Positions 1 through 7,368 of a stretch of DNA of 36,798 nt are shown piece by piece. Below the pieces are notes generated by a model that did no database searches, was not told the DNA's origin, and worked only from the letters and a program-made list of their open reading frames with translations. Where the stretch lies: the NCBI GenBank assembly GCA_021161465.1, contig JAGHAM010000007.1:1-36798 (forward strand). Direction: 5' to 3'. The position numbers and the translations under genes were made by a program. Position 1 is the first letter of the stretch; every line of letters starts with the position of its first letter. Source of the stretch: Candidatus Iainarchaeum sp. Lineage in GTDB: Archaea > B1Sed10-29 > WALL01 > JAGHAM01.

Positions 1-109
1 CAAGGTTGGCAAAACAAATTGACAAAAGCATCAAAACTATTAATCCAATCAGCTTTACCAATGGAGGCAGGCGATGCACGACAGATGGCCTATTGAAGTA
101 CTCAATCAC
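1..109 (-). CDS. ECF transporter transmembrane protein EcfT, N-terminal fragment
   Basis: This partial gene is cut by the left edge of the window. An open frame begins at a GTG at 109-107, overlapping the last codons of the upstream ATPase by 8 nt, and stays open to base 1. The visible 36 residues read as a short polar start, then NRPSVVHRLPPLVKL, then a hydrophobic segment. This resembles the N-terminus of EcfT proteins, which typically have a Ser-x-x-His-Arg-Leu-x-Pro-x-x-Lys-Leu pattern just before the first membrane helix. EcfT is the scaffold that links the S-component to the ATPases in ECF vitamin transporters. Its place directly after an S-component and an ATPase supports the call. The GTG start is inferred from frame continuity and gene order; no other start in this frame is visible. 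Confidence 0.7.
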   Translation of the reverse strand, partial: MIEYFNRPSVVHRLPPLVKLIGLIVLMLLSICFANL

Positions 110-944
110 TAGTTAACCCCCTAACTAGATAATCAAGGACATCATCTAAATTAGAAAAATTTGCGTCCTTACCCGCAGACTTAAGTTTGTGAGAAAGTAG
201 GTAAGGTACGGGGATTTCAACACCACGTTTCTCAATCGCTTTTACATCCTGGAATAACTTATTTGGTGGCAGGTCATAAGCCAGCTTACCACCATCAAGA
301 AAGAGTATCCTATCAGCATTCTCCGATAAAAAGTTTGTCTTATGTTCTACAACTATGATGGTTTTTCCTGCCTCGTTAAGTTTCTTCAAGGTTTCATATA
401 TCTTACGGGTGGAATTAAAATCAAGGCTTGCAGTTGGCTCATCTAAGACCATGACTTTAGGATTCAGCGCAAGAACCGATGCCACACACACTAGCTGCCT
501 TTGCCCCTTTGATAGGTTATTGGTTTCCTTATCCAATAGGTGTGTTATCCCGACCATCTCAGCAGCAGCTTCAACGCGCCCCCTGACCTCCTCATCTGAC
601 AGACCGAAGTTCTCAGGAGCAAAAGTTATCTCATCCCATACATCCAAAGCAAAAATCTGGTCATCGGGATCCTGAAAAACAAATCCAACTGTGCCTGCCA
701 TCTCAGAAACTTTTGTTTTCCGGGTATCTAGACCACCAACTATGACCTTTCCTTTGAACTCCCCCTTTATCAAATTAGGTATCAAACCATTAAGACAGCG
801 AACTAACGTTGTCTTTCCCTCTCCAGTTCCACCAACTATGCCAACAAATTCCCCCTCGTCCACCTTCAACGAGATGTTTTGGATTGCTTTCTTATCCGAG
901 CCTTCATAGCTAAAAGAAACATCTTCAAACCGTATTAGGCTCAT
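102..944 (-). CDS. ECF transporter ATP-binding protein (EcfA/CbiO-type)
   Basis: A 280-residue ABC ATPase that would power vitamin uptake on the cytoplasmic face of the membrane. All catalytic motifs are present: Walker A GGTGEGKTT at residues 38-46, Q-loop Gln91 in FQDPDDQIF, an ABC signature of the form LSKGQ at 144-148, Walker B VMVLDEP at about 164-170, and the switch His201. The FQDPDDQ Q-loop is typical of ECF (CbiO/EcfA) ATPases rather than of importers with binding proteins. It overlaps the upstream S-component gene by 4 nt (ATGA) and the downstream EcfT fragment by 8 nt, so the three are translationally coupled. Only one ATPase is visible; a second could lie beyond the left edge. The operon context points to riboflavin as substrate. 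Confidence 0.9.
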   Translation of the reverse strand: MSLIRFEDVSFSYEGSDKKAIQNISLKVDEGEFVGIVGGTGEGKTTLVRCLNGLIPNLIKGEFKGKVIVGGLDTRKTKVSEMAGTVGFVFQDPDDQIFALDVWDEITFAPENFGLSDEEVRGRVEAAAEMVGITHLLDKETNNLSKGQRQLVCVASVLALNPKVMVLDEPTASLDFNSTRKIYETLKKLNEAGKTIIVVEHKTNFLSENADRILFLDGGKLAYDLPPNKLFQDVKAIEKRGVEIPVPYLLSHKLKSAGKDANFSNLDDVLDYLVRGLTSD

Positions 945-1522
945 CCAACATCCCTCAACCTAGTGAAAAATGATAGCGCCAATGCTAGTAGAAATTCAAG
1001 GGTTCCTTGTACACAGTTAAGCCCAGCTAATATTAGTGGTGGGAGGAACTTAATTGCTTCTTCCGTTGGCATCTTGAAAAACACAGGTATCGCAAAATAA
1101 TAATTGAACGGCAGAACAATGGCTACTCTAACCAACAATGCCAAAACCAGGGAAATGGAAGCGAAAACAAACAACTCATTACTGGAAAAATCTCTTATTT
1201 TTTTTCTGAACGCAACAGCTACAAGGGCAGGTACCAGGAACATGGGAAAAGTTGCTACGAACTTCATTATAGCACCAACGAAGGTGGACGGGGCAACCAA
1301 TGAAATAACAAATGATGATAGGATGGCAGTGAGCAAGGCTGTCTTAAATCCTTTCATGAAGTATGCAACCAACCAGGGAACCGCCACTATATCAATCCAT
1401 ATAAACCAAGGGGTGCTCACTCCTGTGAATACGTGACCGACCTGGAACACAACTGAAATCGCTGCCAGGAAACTTGCGAGCACCACTTCATCTACAGCTG
1501 GATTTAGTTTTGTAAATTCCAT
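941..1522 (-). CDS. ECF S-component, probable riboflavin transporter (RibU-like)
   Basis: A 193-residue polytopic membrane protein with about five or six hydrophobic helices, the size expected for an ECF substrate-binding S-component. The N-terminal helix (VVLASFLAAISVVFQVGHVF) and the following Pro-Trp-rich segment fit the ECF S-component superfamily, but I do not see a diagnostic ligand motif. Substrate is inferred from context. The gene lies 8 nt downstream of the riboflavin kinase/regulator rbkR and overlaps the ECF ATPase gene by 4 nt, followed by EcfT. This makes a dedicated S-A-T transporter operon in which imported riboflavin would be phosphorylated by the product of the first gene. 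An S-component for another vitamin is possible but less likely. Confidence 0.72.
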   Translation of the reverse strand: MEFTKLNPAVDEVVLASFLAAISVVFQVGHVFTGVSTPWFIWIDIVAVPWLVAYFMKGFKTALLTAILSSFVISLVAPSTFVGAIMKFVATFPMFLVPALVAVAFRKKIRDFSSNELFVFASISLVLALLVRVAIVLPFNYYFAIPVFFKMPTEEAIKFLPPLILAGLNCVQGTLEFLLALALSFFTRLRDVG

Positions 1523-1530
1523 GTAAACAC

Positions 1531-2205
1531 CTAAGCACTTATCTCCACTAGTACAGTTTCTCCTTCCTTCAATGACAGCCTTTTCTTCAGGTTATACTTA
1601 GAAGCTATCTCCAGTACATCTTCTGGATGATGCGTTCGCTCTGGTACTAGAACATGTCCTGCTACCTTCCTGTTTATGGAACATGGGTAACAGCGGATGA
1701 AACCAAAGCTCCTGCCCCTGCTCTTAAAGCCGCTTATGAATGCATGTTCAATGGCAGAAAGCCTCACTTTCTTCTGAAGTTCGCTATGTGGCAACTTGAT
1801 ATTAAGAGTACCTGGAAATGGTTCATAGCCAAGCAGATGCTTGAACTGCCGTACATACAGTGGCCTGCTCATGTAATATGCGCCCTCACCCAAGCCACTA
1901 ACCAGTTTGCCCCTAAATGATAGCCTGGAGACCTGCTTCTTCAGAATAGAATCCAGCTCTGAGCTTATGCTAAAGAAGATTTCTTCAGCTTTTTTTGTTA
2001 TTCCCACAAACTGTCCTCTGGGTGTAACCTCTCTTCGTACCAACCCAGCAGATTCTAACTCCCTAAGCAGCCGTGATGCCGTTTGCTGTGAGAACCCAAA
2101 TTCCCTAGCTAGCGAAGATGTAGAAACCGGCTTGCCGCCTTTCTCAACTTTAGCCAGATAAAGTAAGTAAGGCAATAGCTTAAAGTCTTTCAGCGTGGCA
2201 GTCAT
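1531..2205 (-). CDS. rbkR: RbkR: winged-helix regulator fused to CTP-dependent riboflavin kinase
   Basis: A 224-residue two-domain protein. Residues 1-80 form a winged helix-turn-helix (recognition region LAREFGFSQQTASRLLRELESAGLV at about 32-56). Residues 95-224 match the archaeal CTP-dependent riboflavin kinase family (DUF120, MJ0056 type), with a glycine-rich GKLVSGLGEGAYYMS loop at about 99-113, PGTLN at 131-135 and PERTHH at 187-192. The kinase converts riboflavin to FMN with CTP. Fusion proteins of this kind are known as RbkR, a bifunctional regulator of riboflavin genes. I chose the ATG at 2205 because longer forms run into the divergent promoter. A TATA-like box at 2227-2236 is centred 26 nt upstream, suggesting a leaderless mRNA. 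It heads the ECF transporter operon. Confidence 0.9.
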   Translation of the reverse strand: MTATLKDFKLLPYLLYLAKVEKGGKPVSTSSLAREFGFSQQTASRLLRELESAGLVRREVTPRGQFVGITKKAEEIFFSISSELDSILKKQVSRLSFRGKLVSGLGEGAYYMSRPLYVRQFKHLLGYEPFPGTLNIKLPHSELQKKVRLSAIEHAFISGFKSRGRSFGFIRCYPCSINRKVAGHVLVPERTHHPEDVLEIASKYNLKKRLSLKEGETVLVEISA

Positions 2206-2226
2206 GCACTTATTCTGTTGAACGAT

Positions 2227-2236
2227 GTTAATAATT
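2227..2236 (-). promoter_or_regulatory. TATA box of the rbkR-ECF operon
   Basis: On the minus strand this reads AATTATTAAC. Its centre is about 26 nt upstream of the ATG at 2205, the expected distance for a leaderless archaeal transcript. Confidence 0.5.
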
Positions 2237-2250
2237 GTTACGCTTAACAA
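2235..2250. promoter_or_regulatory. Candidate RbkR operator: perfect 16-bp palindrome
   Basis: TTGTTA-CGCT-TAACAA is a perfect inverted repeat with 6-bp arms and a 4-bp spacer. On the minus strand it lies directly upstream of the rbkR TATA box, touching its edge and covering the BRE position. A dimeric winged-helix protein bound here would block or alter TFB/TBP access. A looser outer repeat, GTTAA (2227-2231) with TTAAC (2244-2248), overlaps it. Autoregulation by RbkR is an inference from position and symmetry. Confidence 0.5.
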
Positions 2251-2344
2251 AAATGAGTATCTCATGCTACGAAAAACCGGAAGGGGGAGTAGGCATTCTG
2301 TGTATGGGCTCAAAGGATGTAGTCACTACCCACTGCAAGAAAGA

Positions 2345-2352
2345 TTTTATAA
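2345..2352 (+). promoter_or_regulatory. TATA box of the GNAT acetyltransferase gene
   Basis: TTTTATAA, centred about 26 nt upstream of the ATG at 2375. The spacing supports a leaderless transcript and rules against the longer reading frame that begins at 2225, since that would start upstream of the promoter. Confidence 0.6.
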
Positions 2353-2374
2353 CCCAATCGTCATAAAGAAAAAT

Positions 2375-2899
2375 ATGGCAGGCAGGGAAGTTAGGGGAAA
2401 GATACATAGGTCCATTAGGATAAGAGAGGCAAACGAGAGGGATATCCCCTCAATTATAGGCCTGATAAACCATGCCGCAAATGGGTTGAATATAGAAAGA
2501 GTGAATAAACAACGTGTCCAAAAATATCTGAAATCAGGGCTATTTCTGGTAGGGGAGGGTAAAGACAACTCAGTAGTTGGCTTAACTTATAATCCTATTT
2601 TTGACGAGATAGGCATCGCTAAAGGCATCACCGTTGTCAAAAAGCGCCACAGAGGCAAAGGCATCGGAACAGAGCTGGAAATGACCAAGGATAGGGTTTT
2701 CCAGGCTTTAGCAAACGAGTTGAAACAGGAGCTTGTAAGGCAGGAGTGGGCTGTTTCAGCAGCAGGAAAACGCTTAATGGAAAAACAAGGATTCAAAACC
2801 AGCTCTAAGCACTATAAACCGGGTGAGCTAATCAAGCTCAGCAAAGAGGAGCGCGCCCTCTTGAAGAAAGTATTAGAGAGGTTCAAACTTGCAGAGTAA
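2375..2899 (+). CDS. GNAT-family N-acetyltransferase
   Basis: A 174-residue acetyltransferase of the GNAT fold, with an N-terminal beta strand/helix IRIREANERDIPSIIGLINHA and the acetyl-CoA binding motif A, KKRHRGKGIGTELE (the R/Q-x-x-G-x-G/A pyrophosphate loop). A C-terminal AAGKRLMEKQGFKTSS matches the usual GNAT motif B region ending in a Gly-Phe turn. A lysine-rich C-terminal helix follows. The substrate cannot be deduced. The start at 2375 is preferred because a TATA box sits 26 nt upstream and the preceding in-frame residues look non-coding. It is monocistronic, diverges from rbkR across about 170 nt and converges on the PCNA gene with 2 nt between stop codons. Confidence 0.75.
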   Translation: MAGREVRGKIHRSIRIREANERDIPSIIGLINHAANGLNIERVNKQRVQKYLKSGLFLVGEGKDNSVVGLTYNPIFDEIGIAKGITVVKKRHRGKGIGTELEMTKDRVFQALANELKQELVRQEWAVSAAGKRLMEKQGFKTSSKHYKPGELIKLSKEERALLKKVLERFKLAE

Positions 2900-2901
2900 C
2901 C

Positions 2902-3648
2902 TCACTCCTCTTCAATTCTTGGTGCAAGGTAGTATGTAACCTCAGCATTCTCAATGAGATACTTCAGTTTCATAGGTTTATCAGTGCCAAGCGATAGAAC
3001 AACATTGGTACTGGAATCTGCGTTCTTCAGCAAGTCATTCATGTAGTCAAGCGGAAACATAGCCCGCGATTCCTTCTCGACCTTGCTCTCGATTATTTGC
3101 TTGCTGTCTTTCTTGGTTTCTATCTCAACATCCCCCTTATCGCCATGAGCCGTAATTACAAAAGCATCAGGCCTTACATTTAGAATAACATGAGAGCTAA
3201 CCAGTTGTGTGTCCTTCAGGGCCTCCTTGAGGAACGCGCCATTCAGCTTAACCACGCTTTCGAACTCGAGTTTTGGCTCGTTTGGTATGTTGCCCCCAAG
3301 GTCAAGGAGAGGCATCGTAAACCTCCTCGTTGAATTGCCCTTGAAAACAAGAACGAGTCTTGCCTTGTCTTCATCAAGCTTCATCTCAAGTTTCTCTCCA
3401 GCCCTAACTCTGTTCATCAGAACTGATAAGTCATCCACGTTTAGACCTATGCGAGACGTAGTTGGGGAAAAGCTTTCAAAAGCAGACTTTGGCAACTTAA
3501 AATCAACCATAGCTATCTGCGATGGGTCCATAGCTCTCAACATGAGTCCATCCTCATTTGCTATGAACTCGCCCTCATCTATCAACGTGCTAATTGCATC
3601 TATACACTTCTTGAACATGGTTGCATCTGAAATAACAGCTTCAAACAT
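2902..3648 (-). CDS. pcn: DNA polymerase sliding clamp PCNA
   Basis: A 248-residue protein matching archaeal PCNA over its full length. The N-terminus (MFEAVISDATMFKKCIDAISTL), the IANEDGLMLRAMDPSQIAMVDFKLP segment and the C-terminal APRIEEE are all family-typical. PCNA forms a ring on DNA that tethers polymerase, FEN1 and ligase. Length fits a homotrimeric clamp. A G-rich Shine-Dalgarno sequence (GAGGGGGAT) lies just upstream of the ATG on the minus strand, so this gene probably has a short leader. Its loader, the RFC large subunit, is encoded about 26 kb away at 29790-30980. No second PCNA paralogue is seen in the window. Confidence 0.96.
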   Translation of the reverse strand: MFEAVISDATMFKKCIDAISTLIDEGEFIANEDGLMLRAMDPSQIAMVDFKLPKSAFESFSPTTSRIGLNVDDLSVLMNRVRAGEKLEMKLDEDKARLVLVFKGNSTRRFTMPLLDLGGNIPNEPKLEFESVVKLNGAFLKEALKDTQLVSSHVILNVRPDAFVITAHGDKGDVEIETKKDSKQIIESKVEKESRAMFPLDYMNDLLKNADSSTNVVLSLGTDKPMKLKYLIENAEVTYYLAPRIEEE

Positions 3649-3703
3649 CTTTATCCCCCTCTAGCTTTTAGTTATACAATTATTTAACGGTTTCCCAACA
3701 TGC

Positions 3704-4642
3704 TTACTTTGCAAGCAACGCTATAAGCGCCTTTTGCACATGCATCCTGTTTTCCGCCTCATCAAAAACCACTGAGTTAGGCCCATCTATTACATCATCT
3801 GTCACTTCATGGTTCCTGTGGGCAGGCAAACAGTGCATGAAGAGCGCATTGTTGGTTTTCTTCATCAGCGATTGGTTCACTTGGTATTCTTTGAATGTCT
3901 CCTCGCGCTTCTTTGCTTCAGCCTCGTCGCCCATGCTGACCCAAGTGTCAGTATAGACAACGTCAACACCTGCAACACCTTCAGAGGGGTCATTGAAAAC
4001 CTCGAATTTCGCCCCTGTCTTAGCTGCGTTCTTCTCGAACAACTTGACTGCCCACTCTTTCGGTTCATATCCCTTAGGGCAAACTGCATGATAATTCAAG
4101 CCTACCTTTGCACATGCTATCATCAACGAGTGGGAAACATTATTCGCAGCGTCCCCAATAAAAGCAACAGTCCCATTAAGGCCTATGTGCTCTTTGATTG
4201 TTAGTATATCTGCCAAAGCCTGGCAGGGGTGCTCTTTGTCTGTCAGGGCATTTATGACTGGAACCCGTGAGTTCTTAGCCATTTCCTCAAGGGTTGTGTG
4301 CTTGTAAAGCCTCGCGCATATTACATCTGAATAGCCGCTGATAACCTTAGCTGTGTCTGCTATAGTTTCACCACGCTTTATCTGCATGGTGTCAAACCCT
4401 AAATACATAGCATGTCCACCGAGCTGTGTCATACCAGCCTCAAATGAAATTCTAGTCCTCGTTGAAGGTTTTTCAAAAAGCATTGCTAGAACTTTATCCC
4501 TCATCAGAGGATGGGCTATACCTGAATGGTATTCAATTTTTAACCTCTCTGCCAGTTCCAGCACGGCATTAAACTCCCTTATCGAGAGGTCATCCATGCC
4601 AAGTAGGTGTTTTCCCTTAAGATTTAAAGACCAACAATTCAT
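3704..4642 (-). CDS. argF: Ornithine carbamoyltransferase
   Basis: A 312-residue transcarbamylase that condenses carbamoyl phosphate with ornithine to give citrulline, in arginine biosynthesis or, in reverse, ornithine/arginine catabolism. The carbamoyl-phosphate site is STRTR at residues 60-64 and HPCQ at 138-141. The ornithine-specific loop SMG is at 236-238 and HCLP at 270-273. The SMG loop argues against aspartate or putrescine carbamoyltransferase. The ATG at 4642 is preceded by GGAAGGGGAT on the minus strand, a good ribosome-binding site, and by an AT-rich TATA-like region near 4667-4683. No other arginine gene is nearby, so biosynthetic versus catabolic use cannot be decided. It diverges from the FolC-type gene. 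Confidence 0.93.
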   Translation of the reverse strand: MNCWSLNLKGKHLLGMDDLSIREFNAVLELAERLKIEYHSGIAHPLMRDKVLAMLFEKPSTRTRISFEAGMTQLGGHAMYLGFDTMQIKRGETIADTAKVISGYSDVICARLYKHTTLEEMAKNSRVPVINALTDKEHPCQALADILTIKEHIGLNGTVAFIGDAANNVSHSLMIACAKVGLNYHAVCPKGYEPKEWAVKLFEKNAAKTGAKFEVFNDPSEGVAGVDVVYTDTWVSMGDEAEAKKREETFKEYQVNQSLMKKTNNALFMHCLPAHRNHEVTDDVIDGPNSVVFDEAENRMHVQKALIALLAK

Positions 4643-4727
4643 TTCAATCCCCTTCCGAAAGTTTTAGGTTTTAAGTTATTTAATCCTTTTGAAAAGTTTT
4701 TATTCCAAGAAGGATAGAGACTATTGT
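4643..4727. promoter_or_regulatory. Divergent promoter region of argF and folC
   Basis: An 85-nt AT-rich spacer between two divergent genes. On the plus strand a GTTTTTATT box (about 4695-4703) is centred about 28 nt upstream of the ATG at 4728. On the minus strand the AAATAACTTAAAA stretch (about 4667-4683) would serve argF. No operator-like palindrome stands out. Confidence 0.4.
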
Positions 4728-5906
4728 ATGGATTACCGGGAAATTGAGGATTACCTGTATTCTCTCCCAAGGCTAGGACTCAGGAATGGGTATGCCAGAG
4801 TCCGCGAACTCCTGGATAAGTGGGGCAACCCAGACAGGCATATAAAATTTGTTCAGGTAGCCGGCACCAATGGCAAGGGCTCAGTAACCACTATGGTCTC
4901 TACCATACTACAAGCCAACGGCTTTAAGACTGGCAAATTCGTATCCCCGCATTTAGATGCACTCACTGAACGGATACAGGTCAATGGGAGAAACATACCA
5001 GAAACGGAGCTCGTAAGGCTTGTGGAGAGCGCCATAAGCCTAAACCACAATTGCACGTTTTTTGAGCTTATGACAGCTGTAGCTATAAAGTATTTCTATG
5101 ACCAGGGTGTGGACTATGGGGTTTTGGAAGTGGGCCTTGGTGGGAGATTGGATGCCACAACTGTAGTAAAGCCAGAAGTCTGTGTGATAACCAATGTAGA
5201 CTATGACCATATGCACATCCTTGGAAAGACTATTGGGGAGATAGCGCGGGAAAAATCAGGTGTCATAAAGCCCGGCTGCACTGTGGTTACAGCAGAAAGA
5301 AAACCTGAAGCCCTGAAGGTAATCAAGGAAGCTTGCATGGACAAGGGCGTCAGGCTTGTTCAGGTAGACAGAAACAACTACAAGCTTGCTATGCTTGGGG
5401 AATTCCAGCAGTGGAATGCCGCCTGTGCCGTTGAGGCTGTAAAAGCCCTGCATATCCCGGGAATAGACCCAACAAAAGGCTTGTCCAGTGCTATAATCCC
5501 CGGGAGGGCGGAGAAGCATGGAAACATCCTGATGGATGTAGGCCACAATCCAGGGTGCATGCATGCCCTAAGCGGAGTGCTAAACGAGCTAAACTATGAA
5601 AAGCTCTTCATAGTCTTTGGTGCTAAGAGGGGCAAAGATGTAAAGGAGATGCTGAAAGTATTACCCAAACCAGACAAATTGATAATAACAAAATACAAAA
5701 TTGCACCAAATGGTATGGAAACTAAGGAACTCGTGGAAAAAGCAAAAGCTGCGGGCCTCTCTAGTAGAATAATAGTAATACAGAACGTGCGCGAAGCTCT
5801 TGAACTTGCAAAGAGCCTCGCGACCGAAAAAGACTTGGTTGTAGTTACTGGCTCAACGTTCACTGTGAGCGAGGCACGTGGAGTGGAGCGACAACTAACT
5901 GTTTAA
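4728..5906 (+). CDS. folC: FolC-type Mur ligase (folylpolyglutamate/dihydrofolate synthase)
   Basis: A 392-residue ATP-dependent amide ligase of the Mur ligase superfamily, adding glutamate to a pterin-type cofactor. The P-loop GTNGKGS is at residues 46-52, followed by FVSPHLDALTERIQVNG, a FolC hallmark. VLEVGLGGRLDATTVVKPEVCVITN and the metal/lysine region HMHILGKTIGEIAREKSGVIKPG follow. The second domain has a conserved MDVGHNPGCM. The start at 4728 was chosen because an AT-rich promoter sits about 28 nt upstream, although an in-frame start exists at 4689. In archaea the acceptor may be folate or a methanopterin-like cofactor; the sequence does not tell which. Its 3' end overlaps the convergent membrane protein gene by 47 nt. 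Confidence 0.88.
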   Translation: MDYREIEDYLYSLPRLGLRNGYARVRELLDKWGNPDRHIKFVQVAGTNGKGSVTTMVSTILQANGFKTGKFVSPHLDALTERIQVNGRNIPETELVRLVESAISLNHNCTFFELMTAVAIKYFYDQGVDYGVLEVGLGGRLDATTVVKPEVCVITNVDYDHMHILGKTIGEIAREKSGVIKPGCTVVTAERKPEALKVIKEACMDKGVRLVQVDRNNYKLAMLGEFQQWNAACAVEAVKALHIPGIDPTKGLSSAIIPGRAEKHGNILMDVGHNPGCMHALSGVLNELNYEKLFIVFGAKRGKDVKEMLKVLPKPDKLIITKYKIAPNGMETKELVEKAKAAGLSSRIIVIQNVREALELAKSLATEKDLVVVTGSTFTVSEARGVERQLTV

Positions 5907-6567
5907 TCTTGCTCCAACTGAGAACATACCTTGGGTCTATATTCAAGAAGGGCAAACCCGCCTTCTGCACCAGCGTGTTAGCTGCAACAAAAGACACACT
6001 TATACCAAGCGCGAATAATATCCTCTCCACAAATACCACGGGTATCAGCGCGAGCCAGAACTGTGGCGTCATCCCATACACATAAAGGAACGCAGTAGAA
6101 CCAACAGCATGGGCCGTAAAGGTCGTGCCAAGGCTTCTCATAAAGAGGTTGTCCTTGAACCAGAACGCACCTATCACTGGTATCAGCCAGTACAGTGGGT
6201 AAATCCATGCCTGCGCGCCAATGGGGTTAAGCCAGAAGAGTGCAATGCACAGCAACGGAACCGCCGATATCGCTTTCCTCTTTGTGCCGAAGTAGATGGC
6301 TGCAACTGCCATTGGGAAAATCCTTGCTACCGAAAACAAGTCAGTTACTCCAGTAGTTGCCGTGTGTATCAGCTCAACAACTATAACCGAGACCGCTCCA
6401 AAAGCAGGCGAGAAGATACCAGCTCCTATTGGCCCTATGAACTGGAACAACGTAAAGCTTTTGTTTTCTGTTCCTAGTATCGACGAAAAGTTTATTTGAT
6501 AGCAAACTAAGGCTATCACCGTAAAGATAGCTAAAAATAACAGTTTTTTCTTTGTTTCGATTTTCAT
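5860..6567 (-). CDS. Polytopic membrane protein of unknown function, S-component-like
   Basis: A 235-residue integral membrane protein with about six hydrophobic helices and a short basic N-terminus (MKIETKKKLLFLAIFTVIAL). The segment FIGPIGAGIFSPAFGAVSVIVVELIH recalls the glycine-rich helix pairs of vitamin-transporter S-components, but size and overall pattern do not settle this and I do not recognise the family. I chose the ATG at 6567 because GGGGGG lies six bases upstream on the minus strand, whereas the in-frame start at 6633 overlaps the preceding gene. A TATA-like TTAATAAAT near 6598-6607 suggests it can be transcribed separately from the signal peptidase gene upstream. The C-terminus overlaps folC on the other strand by 47 nt. 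Confidence 0.6.
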   Translation of the reverse strand: MKIETKKKLLFLAIFTVIALVCYQINFSSILGTENKSFTLFQFIGPIGAGIFSPAFGAVSVIVVELIHTATTGVTDLFSVARIFPMAVAAIYFGTKRKAISAVPLLCIALFWLNPIGAQAWIYPLYWLIPVIGAFWFKDNLFMRSLGTTFTAHAVGSTAFLYVYGMTPQFWLALIPVVFVERILFALGISVSFVAANTLVQKAGLPFLNIDPRYVLSWSKIKQLVVAPLHVPRSQ

Positions 6568-6623
6568 ATTGAACCCCCCAATTTTTTCTGCTCTGAGATT
6601 TATTAAGTTAACGTCTGGTTGCA

Positions 6624-7346
6624 CTAACACCACATCTTACCAGGGTAGCCGTGCCCAAGTGTAAGTATATGAAACGTCATCATTTTTATGTGACCTATAA
6701 GTGGGATAACAAAGAGGTCTCTCCCTATTGCCTCGTCTGCTCTAACAGGTGTTGCTATGCATCCTGGCCAGCCTTTGTCCTTGTCAGTGCATATACTTGA
6801 TATAAAAGGATCTGGCTGGATGCATCTGTTCCCTGACCAAACTCCACAATCAATCTTAGCCGCATCAGGTATCGTGTTGGCATCGCCTTTGGTTATGTAA
6901 TACCTGCCTTCGGGTGTTTCAACCTTGGCTATGACCCTATGGATTATCTGCTCGCCAGAAATCCTGGAAACATAAACCATGATATCTCCCTTTTTGGTAA
7001 CCGGAACTGTCTGATTATTCGGGAATATCAGCTCTTTGGTTTCCTTACGATAGTCGTTGGGCCATATCTTAAAGGACACTGGCGAGTCCAGCTTGACAAG
7101 CGGGGCATGAACTTCATCAAAAGAAACGCCCTGCAGAACAACCACATCGCCCACATTTAAGGCACCTTTCATAGAACAACTCTGGACTATGACTGCTGGA
7201 GGGTTGGCACCAAGTATCAATGGGAATATGATAAAATACAGCAGTGCAGCAAATAGAAAACCAACGACTATATCAACCAGTTCAGCCTTCCATCCGGAAA
7301 GCTCGTACTTCCTCTTTAGGTAATCCGCCGGGTCAAGCTTATTCAT
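6624..7346 (-). CDS. Archaeal type I signal peptidase (Sec11-like, S26)
   Basis: A 240-residue membrane serine protease that removes signal peptides from secreted proteins on the outer face of the membrane. An N-terminal transmembrane helix (VDIVVGFLFAALLYFIIFPLIL) is followed by the catalytic serine in SCSMKGALNVGD at about residue 58. Histidine 136 lies in IIHRVIAKV, where bacterial enzymes have lysine, and aspartate 155 in KGDAN. This Ser-His-Asp set is the Sec11/ER type used in archaea. A second hydrophobic stretch lies near the C-terminus. The ATG at 7346 has an AGGAAG ribosome-binding site; an in-frame GTG at 7385 lacks one and would overlap DUF99 by 17 nt. A Cys-rich insert after the GDAN box is unusual. 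Likely clients include the surface proteins encoded nearby. Confidence 0.85.
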   Translation of the reverse strand: MNKLDPADYLKRKYELSGWKAELVDIVVGFLFAALLYFIIFPLILGANPPAVIVQSCSMKGALNVGDVVVLQGVSFDEVHAPLVKLDSPVSFKIWPNDYRKETKELIFPNNQTVPVTKKGDIMVYVSRISGEQIIHRVIAKVETPEGRYYITKGDANTIPDAAKIDCGVWSGNRCIQPDPFISSICTDKDKGWPGCIATPVRADEAIGRDLFVIPLIGHIKMMTFHILTLGHGYPGKMWC

Positions 7347-7368
7347 GGACTTCCTAAATGATGTTATC

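Noticed and set aside
2225-2374. N-terminal extension of the GNAT gene
   Set aside because: The stretch contains the rbkR promoter, the palindrome and the GNAT TATA box, so it is regulatory rather than coding.
3209-3664. 151-codon plus-strand frame opposite pcn
   Set aside because: It is antisense to the PCNA gene, whose protein is conserved end to end; no domain is recognisable.
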